Shown here: piece by piece, positions 16,534 through 24,842 of the stretch
How the letters are laid out: every line of letters begins with the position of its first letter
How positions within the stretch are numbered: position 1 is the stretch's first letter
Translations under genes and position numbers: made by a program
DNA from: JBFXAN01 sp050184225
Lineage (GTDB): Bacteria; Chloroflexota; Dehalococcoidia; CAUJGQ01
DNA length: 50,500 bases
Direction of reading: 5' to 3'
Assembly (NCBI GenBank): GCA_050184225.1
Contig: JBFXAN010000032.1
Coordinates: 1 to 50,500 of the forward strand
Notes under the pieces: generated by a model
The model's input: only the letters and a program-made list of their open reading frames with translations
What the model was told of the DNA's origin: nothing
Database searches by the model: none

Positions 16534-17601
16534 ATGCTCACGCCGATGGACGACTTTCTGATCCACCAGGTCGCGGAGACGATCGACCATCCCGCCACGA
16601 GCGATCGCAATTTTTACGATCGCTACTACTTCAGCGCCTTCGCGATCGACGGTTCGGCCTTCGTCGCCGTCGCCTTCGGGCAGTATCCCAATCTCAATGT
16701 GACCGACGCCTTTGCCAACGCGGTGATCGGCGACCAGCAGTCCATCGTCCGGGGGTCGCGGGAGTTGAACGGCGACCGTGGCGACACCCGCGTCGGACCG
16801 ATCCGGGTGGAGGTGTTGGAGGGGCTGAAGCGGCTGCGGGTTGTCTGCGAACCGAACGAGTGGGGGTTGAGCTTCGACCTGACGTTCGAGGCGCGGTCGA
16901 TGCCGTATGAGGAGCCGCGGTTCTACCGGCGCGCGGGGGCGCGGGTGGTGCAGGACTACATCCGCTACACCCAGACGGGGCGCTGGTCCGGTTCGCTGAC
17001 CGCCGGCGGCCGGACGATTCCCGTGGAGCCGGAGGGCTGGTATGGGGCGCGTGACCGCTCGTGGGGCATGCGGGCGGTGGGGGAGCAGCCGCAGGGCGGT
17101 GTGCCGGCGGCACGCGGTACGTTCTATTGGAACTGGGCGCCGATTCAATTCAAGGATCGGTCGCTGCTCTTCACGGTGAGCGAGGACCAGGACGGTGTCC
17201 GCTGGCATGAGTCGACGGTCCTCCTCCCACACGGCGGCGAGGCGGTGCGGATGCACGACATCCGGCACGAGTGGCGGTTCCGGCCGGGGACACGGGTGTT
17301 CAACGGCGGCCGGTTGACGTTTCGAGATCCGGAGAACCACGAGCACAGTGTCACCGTGCGGCCGCTCGGACTGGTATGGCACATGTTCGGTGGAGGGTAT
17401 GGTCCGCCGTGGCGGCATGGCATGTACCAGGGTCCGCTCGCGGTCGAGGGTGAGGTCTGGGATCTCTCGACCGATGGGGCCGTCCGCCGGGTGAGCGGGC
17501 TGGATGAGACACTCTGTGCCTTCGAGATGGATGGGCAGACCGGGTACGGCCCGTTCGAGTTCGCCTGCTTCGGGCCGTACCGGCCGTATGGCTTCTCCTG
17601 A
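16534..17601 (+). CDS. DUF7064-like / lipocalin-type protein of unknown function
   Basis: A 355-residue beta-rich protein without signal peptide. The segment YGARDRSWGMRAVG (about residues 170-183) is the hallmark of a family often annotated as DUF7064/DUF7065, related to AttH and carotenoid 1,2-hydratase-like double lipocalin folds, and commonly encoded near acyl-CoA or steroid catabolism genes. Aromatic residues are frequent (FYWNWAP, GPFEFACFGPY), consistent with a hydrophobic cavity. GAGGAG lies 9 bases before the ATG. It is the last gene of the run starting at 14470, 20 bases after GrpB. I assign no reaction. Confidence 0.65.
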   Translation: MLTPMDDFLIHQVAETIDHPATSDRNFYDRYYFSAFAIDGSAFVAVAFGQYPNLNVTDAFANAVIGDQQSIVRGSRELNGDRGDTRVGPIRVEVLEGLKRLRVVCEPNEWGLSFDLTFEARSMPYEEPRFYRRAGARVVQDYIRYTQTGRWSGSLTAGGRTIPVEPEGWYGARDRSWGMRAVGEQPQGGVPAARGTFYWNWAPIQFKDRSLLFTVSEDQDGVRWHESTVLLPHGGEAVRMHDIRHEWRFRPGTRVFNGGRLTFRDPENHEHSVTVRPLGLVWHMFGGGYGPPWRHGMYQGPLAVEGEVWDLSTDGAVRRVSGLDETLCAFEMDGQTGYGPFEFACFGPYRPYGFS

Positions 17602-17686
17602 TCTGTGAGGCGGGTCACTGTCACCTCAGAGTATTCGCGGGATCGGGTAGGCTTTACCAGGGCGGAGATACGCCGGGAGGTGAGTG

Positions 17687-17893
17687 ATGGCAGCGCGACG
17701 GTCGAGGCGGGCGAAGATGCCGAAGCTGACGGCGCGGGATCTGCGACAGCGGGCGAAAGCGGCGGGGATCAGCCTGCCGGATGACGAGATCGAGCCGGCG
17801 CTGACGCTGATGAACAACACGCTGGAGGTGATTGCGGCGCTCGATCCGACGGAGGAACGGACGCGCGAACCAGCCGTTGTTTTTCGTCCGTAA
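17687..17893 (+). CDS. AtzG/GatC-like small amidase subunit
   Basis: A 68-residue helical protein with the layout of AtzG and GatC: a helical hairpin with GISLPDDEIEPAL, LEVIAALDP and a C-terminal EPAVVF motif that in this family wraps the partner amidase. Such small proteins form tight heteromers with amidase-signature enzymes (GatCA, AtzEG). The next gene is exactly such an amidase, whose Shine-Dalgarno AAGGAGG starts within this gene's stop codon. The ATG at 17687 is preceded by GGGAGG at a 6-base gap; the GTG at 17684 is less likely. The basic N-terminus (AARRSRRAK) is longer than in AtzG. Confidence 0.75.
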   Translation: MAARRSRRAKMPKLTARDLRQRAKAAGISLPDDEIEPALTLMNNTLEVIAALDPTEERTREPAVVFRP

Positions 17894-17906
17894 GGAGGTG
17901 GCTGGT

Positions 17907-19295
17907 ATGATGATGGTAGACCTGGGCTATCTGAGCATCACGGAGGCGGCGGCGGGATTCCGGCGGCGGGACTTCTCACCGGTGGATCTGACGCGGGCGC
18001 TGCTGGAGCGGATCGAGCGGCTGAACCCAACCCTGAACGCCTTCGTCACGATCACGGCCGACCGGGCGCTGGCGGAGGCGCGGGACGCGGAGGCACGGTT
18101 GGTGCGCGGCGATGATGCATCGCCGCTGCTCGGCATCCCCGTGGCGCACAAAGACATCTACGCGACGGACGGCATTCGCACGTCGGCCGGTTCGGCGCTG
18201 CTGACTGATTGGTCGCCCGATGCGGACGCCACGGCGGTCGCGCGGTGGCAGGCGGCGGGGACGGTGATGCTGGGCAAGCTGATCACGCATGAATTTGCGA
18301 TCGGCATCCAGTGGCCGGATGAGCACTTCCCGCCGGCACGCAACCCCTGGGACACGGATCGGGTTCCGTCAGGTTCGAGCAGCGGTTCCGGTGCGGCGTT
18401 GGCGGCGGGGTTGTGCATGGGTGCGACCGGCTCGGATACGGGCGGATCGATCCGCGGTCCATCCGCGTTCTGTGCCCTCACCGGATTGAAGCCGACCTAC
18501 GGCCGCGCCAGCCGGGCCGGGGTGGTGACGCTGGCGTGGTCGCTGGACCACGTCGGGCCGATGGCGCGGTCGGCGCTGGACTGTGCTCATCTGCTGCAAT
18601 CGCTGGCGGGTTACGATCCGCTCGATCCTGCTTCCGCGACGGCGCCGGTCGACGATTATGTCGCGCGGATCGACGAAGGCGTCCGCGGCCTGCGCATCGG
18701 CGTGCCGCGCCGATATTTCTTCGATGAAACCACCCCAGAGATTGAGGCGGCGATCGAGGAGGCGCTGGGCGTGTTCCGCTCGCTTGGCGCGGAGGTGCGG
18801 GAGGTGGATATCCCGAGCATCGAGGCGGCGAGTGTCGGGATACTGATCCTGCTGGTCGAGGCGTTCGCCTATCACCAGGATGACCTGCGGGCACGGCCGG
18901 AGTTGTTCGGCAAGGTGGCAGGACGGCTGTTTCGGACGGGTGGGCTGTTCACCGGCGGCGAGTACATGCAGGCGCAGCGACTGCGGTCACGGCTGTGCGA
19001 CGGGCTGCGCTCCGTCTTTCGGGATGTGGACCTCTTGGTCGCGCCGGTGACGGCGGAACCGCCAACGACGTTCGAGGAAGCGTACAGCGCCCCACGCCGG
19101 CGGCAGAGTCAGACGATGCCCTTCAACATGACCGGCAGTCCGGCGCTGGCGCTGCCCTGCGGCTTTACGGACAGTGGCCTGCCGCTCGGGATGCAGATCG
19201 TCGGTCCGGCCTTCGGCGAGGCGCTCGTGCTGCGTGCGGGCCACGCCTATCAGCGGGAAACCGATTGGCATCTTCGCCGTCCGCCGGTGGGATAG
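17907..19295 (+). CDS. Amidase-signature family amidase (AtzE/GatA-like)
   Basis: Amidase-signature hydrolase, 462 residues. The Ser-cisSer-Lys triad is intact: Lys82 in PVAHKDIYATDG, cis-Ser about 158 in SGSSSGSGAAL and nucleophile Ser181 in GSDTGGSIRGPS. It hydrolyses an amide to acid and ammonia; the partner AtzG-like protein points to the AtzE/Asp-tRNA-amidotransferase-like subgroup. The start at 17907 is fixed by AAGGAGG at 17892-17898; an in-frame ATG-like codon at 17832 inside the upstream gene is rejected. Three Met codons in a row (17907, 17910, 17913) leave the exact start open by two residues. GatB is not present, so it is probably a catabolic amidase and not the tRNA enzyme. Confidence 0.9.
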   Translation: MMMVDLGYLSITEAAAGFRRRDFSPVDLTRALLERIERLNPTLNAFVTITADRALAEARDAEARLVRGDDASPLLGIPVAHKDIYATDGIRTSAGSALLTDWSPDADATAVARWQAAGTVMLGKLITHEFAIGIQWPDEHFPPARNPWDTDRVPSGSSSGSGAALAAGLCMGATGSDTGGSIRGPSAFCALTGLKPTYGRASRAGVVTLAWSLDHVGPMARSALDCAHLLQSLAGYDPLDPASATAPVDDYVARIDEGVRGLRIGVPRRYFFDETTPEIEAAIEEALGVFRSLGAEVREVDIPSIEAASVGILILLVEAFAYHQDDLRARPELFGKVAGRLFRTGGLFTGGEYMQAQRLRSRLCDGLRSVFRDVDLLVAPVTAEPPTTFEEAYSAPRRRQSQTMPFNMTGSPALALPCGFTDSGLPLGMQIVGPAFGEALVLRAGHAYQRETDWHLRRPPVG

Positions 19296-19377
19296 GCTGC
19301 CCCGTGATCGCATGAAAGGCACGAGCGTTCGGAGCGTGTCGAGGCGCAACGAGTCCCGCGCTGGCGCAGGGACCGGC

Positions 19378-20070
19378 ATGGCGACCGGGGTAATTTTGGA
19401 CTCCGGTGGTGTCATGATCCGCCCCGTGGGCGGCGACTGGTTTCCGACCATGTCGCTGGAGGAGGTTCTGACGGAGCGCGGCGTTGCCTGGGACCGCGAC
19501 CGACGGGACAGCGCCGTCGCCGCTGGGTCCGCCTACCTGGACTCGGTGCATCATCTACCGCTGCGCGATGAAGTCGAAGAACGGGTGGTGATGGCCCGTT
19601 ATCACGAAGCGATCCTCGCGGGCGTCGGCGTGGAGCGCGATGGCGCGGCCCTGGCACGGGAAATCCAGCGACGCGAGGAAGCGCGCGATTCCGTCGAGCC
19701 GTATGCGTGGACGATCGAGGTGCTGACCGAGCTGCGGGCACGGTCGGTCCCGGTGGTCGTCCTCTCCAACGCCTGGCCATCGTTGCGCCGCCTCCATCGT
19801 GGTCTGGGGCTCGACCGCTTTGTGCGGGCGATGGTGATCTCGGCGGAGGAGGGAGCCGGCAAGCCGGACGCGCGGGTGTTTGGCAGGGCGCTGGAGGCGC
19901 TTAGGGAACCGGCCGAGCGGACGATCTTCGTGGACGACTGGCCGGGACACGTCGAGGCGGCCAACCGCCTGGGGATGCGCGGGATCTGGCTTCGCCACAA
20001 CCCAAACGATCCGGCCACTGGTCTCGAAGAGATCACCGATCTGCGTGCGTTGCTCGACATGATCCGTTGA
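19378..20070 (+). CDS. HAD-superfamily hydrolase
   Basis: Haloacid dehalogenase-like phosphatase, subfamily IA, 230 residues, cytoplasmic. Motif I is VILDSGGV with nucleophile Asp8, and position +2 is Gly as in the FDFGGV subgroup. Motif II is VVVLSNAW, motif III the Lys in GAGKPDARVF and motif IV IFVDDWPGHVEAA. The cap lies between residues about 20 and 90. The start at 19378 is preceded by AGGGA; earlier in-frame codons overlap the amidase and encode Arg/Ser-rich sequence. Substrate unknown; it follows the amidase on the same strand with an 82-base gap. Confidence 0.85.
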   Translation: MATGVILDSGGVMIRPVGGDWFPTMSLEEVLTERGVAWDRDRRDSAVAAGSAYLDSVHHLPLRDEVEERVVMARYHEAILAGVGVERDGAALAREIQRREEARDSVEPYAWTIEVLTELRARSVPVVVLSNAWPSLRRLHRGLGLDRFVRAMVISAEEGAGKPDARVFGRALEALREPAERTIFVDDWPGHVEAANRLGMRGIWLRHNPNDPATGLEEITDLRALLDMIR

Positions 20071-20105
20071 GCGCTCACGGCCGGCGTCGAAGGAGGCCGT
20101 GAGCA

Positions 20106-21074
20106 ATGTTCCCTCCAATCGAGCCGTTCGCCACCGGCTATCTGCCCGTCGGCGATGGCAACGAACTCTATTGGGAAGCCTCTGGAAGCCCGAGCGGTAC
20201 GCCTGCCCTGTATCTGCATGGTGGTCCCGGTGCAGGAGTCGGGACCGGCTACCGGAACTGGTTCGACCCCAGCCGGTTCCTGATCGTTTCGTTCGATCAA
20301 CGCGGCTGCGGGCGGAGCCGGCCGCTCGTCACCGACGCGACCGCAGACCTTTCGACGAACACGACACCGGCGCTGATCGCCGACATCGAGGCTCTGCGAG
20401 GGCATCTCAGGGTCGAGCGGTGGCTGGTGAGCGGAGCCTCCTGGGGGACGACCCTCGCGCTGGCGTACGCGCAGGCGCATCCAAACCGCGTCAGCGAAAT
20501 GGTCCTTTTTGCCGTGACGACGACGAGCGCGGCCGAGGTGGAGTGGATCACGGAGTCGGTCGGGCGGGTGTTTCCCCGAGAGTGGGAGCAATTTGTGGCA
20601 GCGGCACACCGCAAGCCGGAGCAGCGTTTGATCGATGCGTCCTACGCACTGATCACACACCCGGACGCCGGCGTTCGTGACCGCGCCGCGCGGGCGTGGT
20701 GCGTGTGGGAGGACACGCATGTGTCGCTCGACCCGGCGTATGTCCACAATCAACGATATGACGACCCGCAGTTCCGGCGGGTCTTTGCCACGCTCGTGAT
20801 TCATTACTGGAGACACGCGGGATTTGCCGGTGCGGGCGGCCTGCTCGCGAGGATGGACCGCATCGCCCACATTCCCGGTGTACTGATTCACGGGCGGCTG
20901 GACGTGAGCGGACCGCTGGTGACGGCCTGGGAGCTACACAAGGCGTGGCCCGCGAGCGAGTTGATCGTCGTCGACGACGAGGGCCACGGCGGTGAGGTGA
21001 TGATCGACGAAGTGGTGCGGGCGATCGCCCGCTTCGCGCCGCCGGCAGATCTCAATCCGCGACCAAACGCCTGA
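20106..21074 (+). CDS. pip: Prolyl aminopeptidase
   Basis: Alpha/beta hydrolase of peptidase family S33, 322 residues, releasing N-terminal proline from peptides in the cytoplasm. Family markers in order: LHGGPGAGVG oxyanion segment, FDQRGCGRSRP, nucleophile Ser in VSGASWGTTLAL (usually GGSWGSTLAL), Asp in HGRLDVSGP and His in DEGHGGE. AAGGAGG lies just upstream of the ATG. It starts 35 bases after the HAD gene and is likely co-transcribed. Its last 23 bases overlap the end of the convergent PGRP amidase gene, so the two transcripts are antisense at their ends. Confidence 0.9.
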   Translation: MFPPIEPFATGYLPVGDGNELYWEASGSPSGTPALYLHGGPGAGVGTGYRNWFDPSRFLIVSFDQRGCGRSRPLVTDATADLSTNTTPALIADIEALRGHLRVERWLVSGASWGTTLALAYAQAHPNRVSEMVLFAVTTTSAAEVEWITESVGRVFPREWEQFVAAAHRKPEQRLIDASYALITHPDAGVRDRAARAWCVWEDTHVSLDPAYVHNQRYDDPQFRRVFATLVIHYWRHAGFAGAGGLLARMDRIAHIPGVLIHGRLDVSGPLVTAWELHKAWPASELIVVDDEGHGGEVMIDEVVRAIARFAPPADLNPRPNA

Positions 21075-21657
21075 TTTCGTCAAGCAATACCGCGAGGTTG
21101 TCGCCGGGGCAGGCGGTGGCCGCGTAGTCGCGATGACCGCGCAGTGTCGCGGCATCAACACGATATGCATCCACCAGCCAGCGGATCGTGGCTGTGATGG
21201 CGTCCCGCTGGGCGGCGTTGGGGTGCTGGAGGCTGTAGTCGCCGAGGACGGCGACGAAGGCATGGCCGACCGGGTCATAGTTGGTCGCGGTATCGCCGGC
21301 GACGGCAAGGGACCGCCCCTCCCAGACAGCGCCGTCCAGGTCGATCAGGAGATGGTAGGCGATGTCGGGCCAGCGGCGCTCCGGTCCCATGTGGAACGAT
21401 TGGATGACGCGCAGGTAGGCGGGGGCGGGCGGCACGCCGTACCACGCGGGCGGTCCGGTGTGATGGAGCGTGATCCGGTCGATGCGGTGCGCCGACAGGC
21501 CCGAGCCAGGCAGATGGGCGTTCCACTCACGCCGGGGAACCACAAATCCCGGCAACGACGGCGCAGCGGCCACCGATGGACGAAGCGAACCCGGTGTGAT
21601 CGCGATGCCGAACGCGGCAGCAAGCATTCGCAGGAGCCTTCGGCGTGAACAGTTCAT
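21052..21657 (-). CDS. Tat-exported N-acetylmuramoyl-L-alanine amidase (PGRP type)
   Basis: Zinc amidase of the Amidase_2/PGRP family that cuts the MurNAc-L-Ala bond of peptidoglycan outside the membrane; 201 residues. The start at 21657 exposes a Tat-type signal (MNCSRRRLLRMLAAAFGIA, cut probably after AAA near residue 33). Zinc ligands and catalytic residues: His in ITLHHTG, Tyr/Trp in WPDIAYHLLI, His in LRGHRDYAAT and Cys in ACPGDN. An upstream in-frame codon at 21705 would bury the signal peptide and is rejected. Divergent from the two-component system about 155 bases away, so it could be a target of it. Confidence 0.88.
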   Translation of the reverse strand: MNCSRRRLLRMLAAAFGIAITPGSLRPSVAAAPSLPGFVVPRREWNAHLPGSGLSAHRIDRITLHHTGPPAWYGVPPAPAYLRVIQSFHMGPERRWPDIAYHLLIDLDGAVWEGRSLAVAGDTATNYDPVGHAFVAVLGDYSLQHPNAAQRDAITATIRWLVDAYRVDAATLRGHRDYAATACPGDNLAVLLDEIRRLVAD

Positions 21658-21812
21658 CTGTCTCTGTGGCCGGCGGCCCGAGCGCTCAGCCGATCCTTCC
21701 GCCAATTGCCGGGGAGTGGCCGTCTTGAAAGTATCACTCGTCGCAGTGTTTCACACATTCATCACATTCTGGGTGTCATTGGTTGAGATACTGAAGACAA
21801 GGGGGCGCACCC

Positions 21813-22520
21813 ATGGCACGCGTCTTGGTCGCGGAAGATGAGGAACGGATGGCGGCGCTGGTGGCCGGTGCCCTTCGCGCCGACGCGCACGAGGTGATCG
21901 TGGAGCACACCGGCAGCGAGGCGCTGGCGGCAGCAGCGGCGGCCACCTTCGACGTGATCGTGCTCGATGTGATGTTGCCGGAGCTCGATGGATTCAGCAT
22001 CTGCCGGCGGCTGCGCGATGCGCGGGTGCGATCGGCGGTGCTGATGCTGACGGCACGCGATGCCGTCGAGGACCGGGTGAAGGGACTGGATGTCGGGGCG
22101 GACGACTATCTGGTCAAGCCGTTCGCGGTCGCGGAGTTGCGGGCGCGGGTGCGGGCGCTCGCGCGGCGGCCCGCGAGCCTGCGCGGCCCCGAGTTGCAGG
22201 TGGCGGACCTGGTCCTCGATCCGCTGCGCCGTCAGGTGCATCGCGGCGGGCAACGCCTTGACCTGACCGCACGCGAGTTCCAACTGCTGCATGAGCTCCT
22301 GCGTCATGCGGGCGAACCGCTCAGCCGAGCGGAGATCATGGACACGGTCTGGGGTGAAGACGCCGAGCCGTACGGGAACGTGATCGACCTCTACATCCAC
22401 TACCTCCGGACGAAGACGGAACGCCACGGTCCACGGCTGATCTGGACCGTACGCGGTGTGGGCTATGTCGTGCGCGACGCGGAGGCCGAGGCATGTTCCA
22501 GTCGCTCCGCATCCGGCTGA
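21813..22520 (+). CDS. OmpR/PhoB-family response regulator
   Basis: DNA-binding response regulator, 235 residues. Receiver domain 1-120 has acidic pocket AEDEE, phospho-acceptor Asp52 (VLDVMLPELDG), Thr in LMLTARD and Lys in LVKPFAV. The winged helix effector (about 135-228) ends in TVRGVGYVVRDAE, the usual OmpR C-terminus. AAGGGGG lies 7 bases before the ATG. It overlaps the kinase gene by 28 bases, the standard arrangement for a cognate pair. Candidate targets are its divergent neighbour (PGRP amidase) and the secreted protein at 23906. Confidence 0.92.
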   Translation: MARVLVAEDEERMAALVAGALRADAHEVIVEHTGSEALAAAAAATFDVIVLDVMLPELDGFSICRRLRDARVRSAVLMLTARDAVEDRVKGLDVGADDYLVKPFAVAELRARVRALARRPASLRGPELQVADLVLDPLRRQVHRGGQRLDLTAREFQLLHELLRHAGEPLSRAEIMDTVWGEDAEPYGNVIDLYIHYLRTKTERHGPRLIWTVRGVGYVVRDAEAEACSSRSASG

Positions 22521-23782
22521 TCGCCTCGGTCGCGTGTGTGCTGACAATCGTCCTGCTGGCGGTCGGCGTGGTGGTATACGTCCTGATCTCGCGTCAGCTT
22601 GACGATCTCGTCGACGCCCAATTGCAGGCGGCCGCGTCCCGGGGCATCTTCGCGCTCCAGGCGGCCGCTGATGGTGAGGGCGGCGATGGCGTGAGCTTCC
22701 AGGTGCGCATGATCTCCGACAACGCCCGGCCGCTCGCGCGACGTGGCCGGATCGGCGCCGCCGATGGCGACGGCTGGCACGAGGTTTCCCGGTCCGGTGA
22801 GGTGCCCCCTGGGGTTCCGATCGACGAGGCGGTGCACGCGGCAGAGCCGGGACGGGATGACCTGCGGACGATCACGATCGACGGCGAGCGCTATCGGGTG
22901 CTGACCCGGGTGGCGGGCAACGAAGACCGATCCTTTCTGGCGATCCAGGCGGGCGTCTCGCTAGCGGCGCGGGATCGGCAGGAGCGGATCGTGTTGCTGG
23001 CGCTGGGCGGCGGCGGCCTGCTTGGACTGGCGCTGACCGTGGCCGGGAGCCTGTACCTGACCGGCCGGGCGTTGGTCCCCGCGCGGGAGGCGTTCGAACG
23101 TCAGCAGCGCTTTGTCGCGGACGCCTCCCATGAACTGCGAACACCGCTGGCACTACTCCGGCTCGAGGCGGAGGATCTGGGCGAGCGGTTGAACGCCCGT
23201 CAGGAAGCCCGGCCGTTGATCCGTCAGGTCGACCGCATCACGCGGCTCGTCGAGAGTCTGCTGTCGCTGGCACGGATGGATGAGGGCGATGCGCCACCCG
23301 CGTGTGAGCCGGTGCCGGTGCAGCCGCTGCTGGAAACGGCACGGGCGCAGGCGGAACGGCTTGCCGCACCCGGCGTGCGGGTCGAATGTTCCTCGGCCGC
23401 CGACCTGTGGGTGAAGGGCGATCCAGATCAGTTGCGGCAGGTGCTCTTGATCCTCGTCGATAACGCGTGCCGGGCCACACCTACGGGCGGCACCATCGAT
23501 CTACGGGCGGAACGAGCGCGGGATGGTGTGATGATCACCGTAGCTGACACGGGACCAGGCATCCCCACCGATCAGCTGTCTCGCGTGTTCGAGCGATTCT
23601 ACCGCGTTGACAAAGCCCGTTCGCGTGGATCGGGCGGCACCGGGCTGGGACTTTCGATCGCGATGCAGATCGTGAAGGCACATGGGGGAGCGATCTGGCT
23701 GGAGAGTGAGGAGGGGCGGGGGACACGGGCGAGAGTTTACCTCTCCCCCGGCCCCTCCCCTCGCAGGGGAGGGGAGTCCTGA
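22493..23782 (+). CDS. Sensor histidine kinase
   Basis: Membrane histidine kinase, 429 residues, cognate to the upstream response regulator. Helix 1 is about 8-33, a sensor loop of about 130 residues follows outside, and helix 2 is about 165-190. HisKA has His213 in FVADASHELRTPLALL; the ATPase domain shows N box VDNACRAT, G1 DTGPGIP, F box FERFYRVD and G2 GTGLGLSI. A HAMP domain is short or missing. GGAGG at 22481-22485 sets the start. The last 13 residues (LSPGPSPRRGGES) and stop are supplied by palindromic element family A, replacing the usual kinase end just after RARVY. Confidence 0.93.
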   Translation: MFQSLRIRLIASVACVLTIVLLAVGVVVYVLISRQLDDLVDAQLQAAASRGIFALQAAADGEGGDGVSFQVRMISDNARPLARRGRIGAADGDGWHEVSRSGEVPPGVPIDEAVHAAEPGRDDLRTITIDGERYRVLTRVAGNEDRSFLAIQAGVSLAARDRQERIVLLALGGGGLLGLALTVAGSLYLTGRALVPAREAFERQQRFVADASHELRTPLALLRLEAEDLGERLNARQEARPLIRQVDRITRLVESLLSLARMDEGDAPPACEPVPVQPLLETARAQAERLAAPGVRVECSSAADLWVKGDPDQLRQVLLILVDNACRATPTGGTIDLRAERARDGVMITVADTGPGIPTDQLSRVFERFYRVDKARSRGSGGTGLGLSIAMQIVKAHGGAIWLESEEGRGTRARVYLSPGPSPRRGGES

Positions 23783-23899
23783 TCTGGGGTGGGGTACCAG
23801 CTTCATCGACGCGACAGACTGGCGATGCAGTGGTCGGCGCTGACAAACCACGGCGGAGTTAGGCTCCCCTCCCCTGCGAGGGGAGGGGGCGGGGGAGAG
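23741..23899. repeat. Palindromic element, family A copy 2
   Basis: Arms 23741-23778 and 23862-23899 match at 36 of 38 positions. The left arm is identical to that at 2362-2399, and the loop keeps detectable similarity to copy 1 (starting CTGATCTGGGGTGGGG). It fills the convergent gap between the histidine kinase and the secreted protein, and the kinase stop codon (23780-23782) lies just inside it. Confidence 0.85.
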
Positions 23900-23905
23900 G
23901 GCGCT

Positions 23906-24598
23906 CTACCGGCCGCGGCCGGGGAACCCGGCGGGACGAAATTCCTCAAAGGCGGCGCGGAGTTGGTCGGGGGTGACGCCGAGCGCGGCCGCGAGAGCTT
24001 CGAGCCGGTCCTGCATCCGCTGCTCAACCTGCTGGCGGTCGGGCCGGTTCTGGCGGGCGGTGTCACGCAGATCAGACAGGGCCGCCTCGACCTGATCGCC
24101 GGTGACGTTGCCGCCGAGGTGCTGGGCGACGGCGTCGGCGAAGGCGGAACGGTCGGGACGCTGGCCGCGGGTGTGGTTCTGGAAGAGCGACCGGCCGGCC
24201 GCTTCCATCGCATCGGCGAGTTGCTGCGGGGTCACGCCCAGCTGGGTTGCCGCCGGTTCGAGCCGCTGCAGGACGTTCGCTTTGACCTGATCGCGCAGCT
24301 GTTGGAAGGCCTGTTCGACCTGTTCCTGCGGAATACCGAGCGCCTGCGCCAGGCGGGCGGCGAAGTCGCCGCGGTCCATCCATCGGCCAAAGAGGTGGCC
24401 AAGACCATGGCGATGCGGTCCATGTCTGCCACCCGCGTTGTCGGGAGCCGGCGATGCGGACGGGGAAGGGGACGGGGATTGTGCCGATACCGGGTCGTTC
24501 GTCAGGGCGTTCGTTCCGGCGACAAGAACACCACCGGCAAGAACAACCGCGCCGACCGCACCGGCCACACGCCAGGATTTCCAATGCATTGAGCTCAT
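23906..24598 (-). CDS. Secreted helical-repeat protein of unknown function
   Basis: A 230-residue exported or membrane-anchored protein; not a family I can name. Residues 10-29 are hydrophobic, followed by a likely cleavage site (VSAQ) and a Ser/Pro spacer (SPSPSPSASP). A His/Gly-rich patch (GGRHGPHRHGLGH, 56-68) might bind metal. The rest is four helical repeats at about 82-102, 116-136, 154-178 and 201-220, each with the pattern LG(I/V)xxxQ(L/V)xxAf. The C-terminus is GFPGRGR. AAGGAG stands 8 bases before the ATG. It is convergent with the two-component operon and could be its target or sensor partner, by position only. Confidence 0.65.
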   Translation of the reverse strand: MSSMHWKSWRVAGAVGAVVLAGGVLVAGTNALTNDPVSAQSPSPSPSASPAPDNAGGRHGPHRHGLGHLFGRWMDRGDFAARLAQALGIPQEQVEQAFQQLRDQVKANVLQRLEPAATQLGVTPQQLADAMEAAGRSLFQNHTRGQRPDRSAFADAVAQHLGGNVTGDQVEAALSDLRDTARQNRPDRQQVEQRMQDRLEALAAALGVTPDQLRAAFEEFRPAGFPGRGR

Positions 24599-24830
24599 AC
24601 ACCTGTCTCCTTCAAAGGTCAGACTTTGGGTACCGAAAAGGAATCCTCTTCCTCAGGCTAGGTCTGCTTCGACCAGCTATCTTGTGAAGTTCATTAGAAA
24701 TCGACCGCACCGGCGGAAATGTCGATCCGGCAGGCAATCCTGCATCTGGCATAGCGGAACGGACATGACCGCGCCGTCAGCGGAAGTGAATACTCCCGGC
24801 GCCGGATCAACCTAACGAGTACAGTTGCCG

Positions 24831-24836
24831 TACAAT
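24831..24836 (+). promoter_or_regulatory. Leaderless-type -10 TACAAT
   Basis: Ends exactly 6 bases before the ATG at 24843, the same spacing as at 13210 and 28363. It would put the transcript start at or beside that ATG. Confidence 0.4.
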
Positions 24837-24842
24837 GAAAGG

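Noticed and set aside
17907..19295. GatA of the tRNA amidotransferase.
   Set aside because: No gatB nearby and the small partner resembles AtzG; a catabolic amidase is more likely.
21725..21791. Promoter for the two-component operon (TTGAAA at 21725, GATACT at 21786).
   Set aside because: Neither hexamer has a partner at proper spacing, so I do not annotate it.
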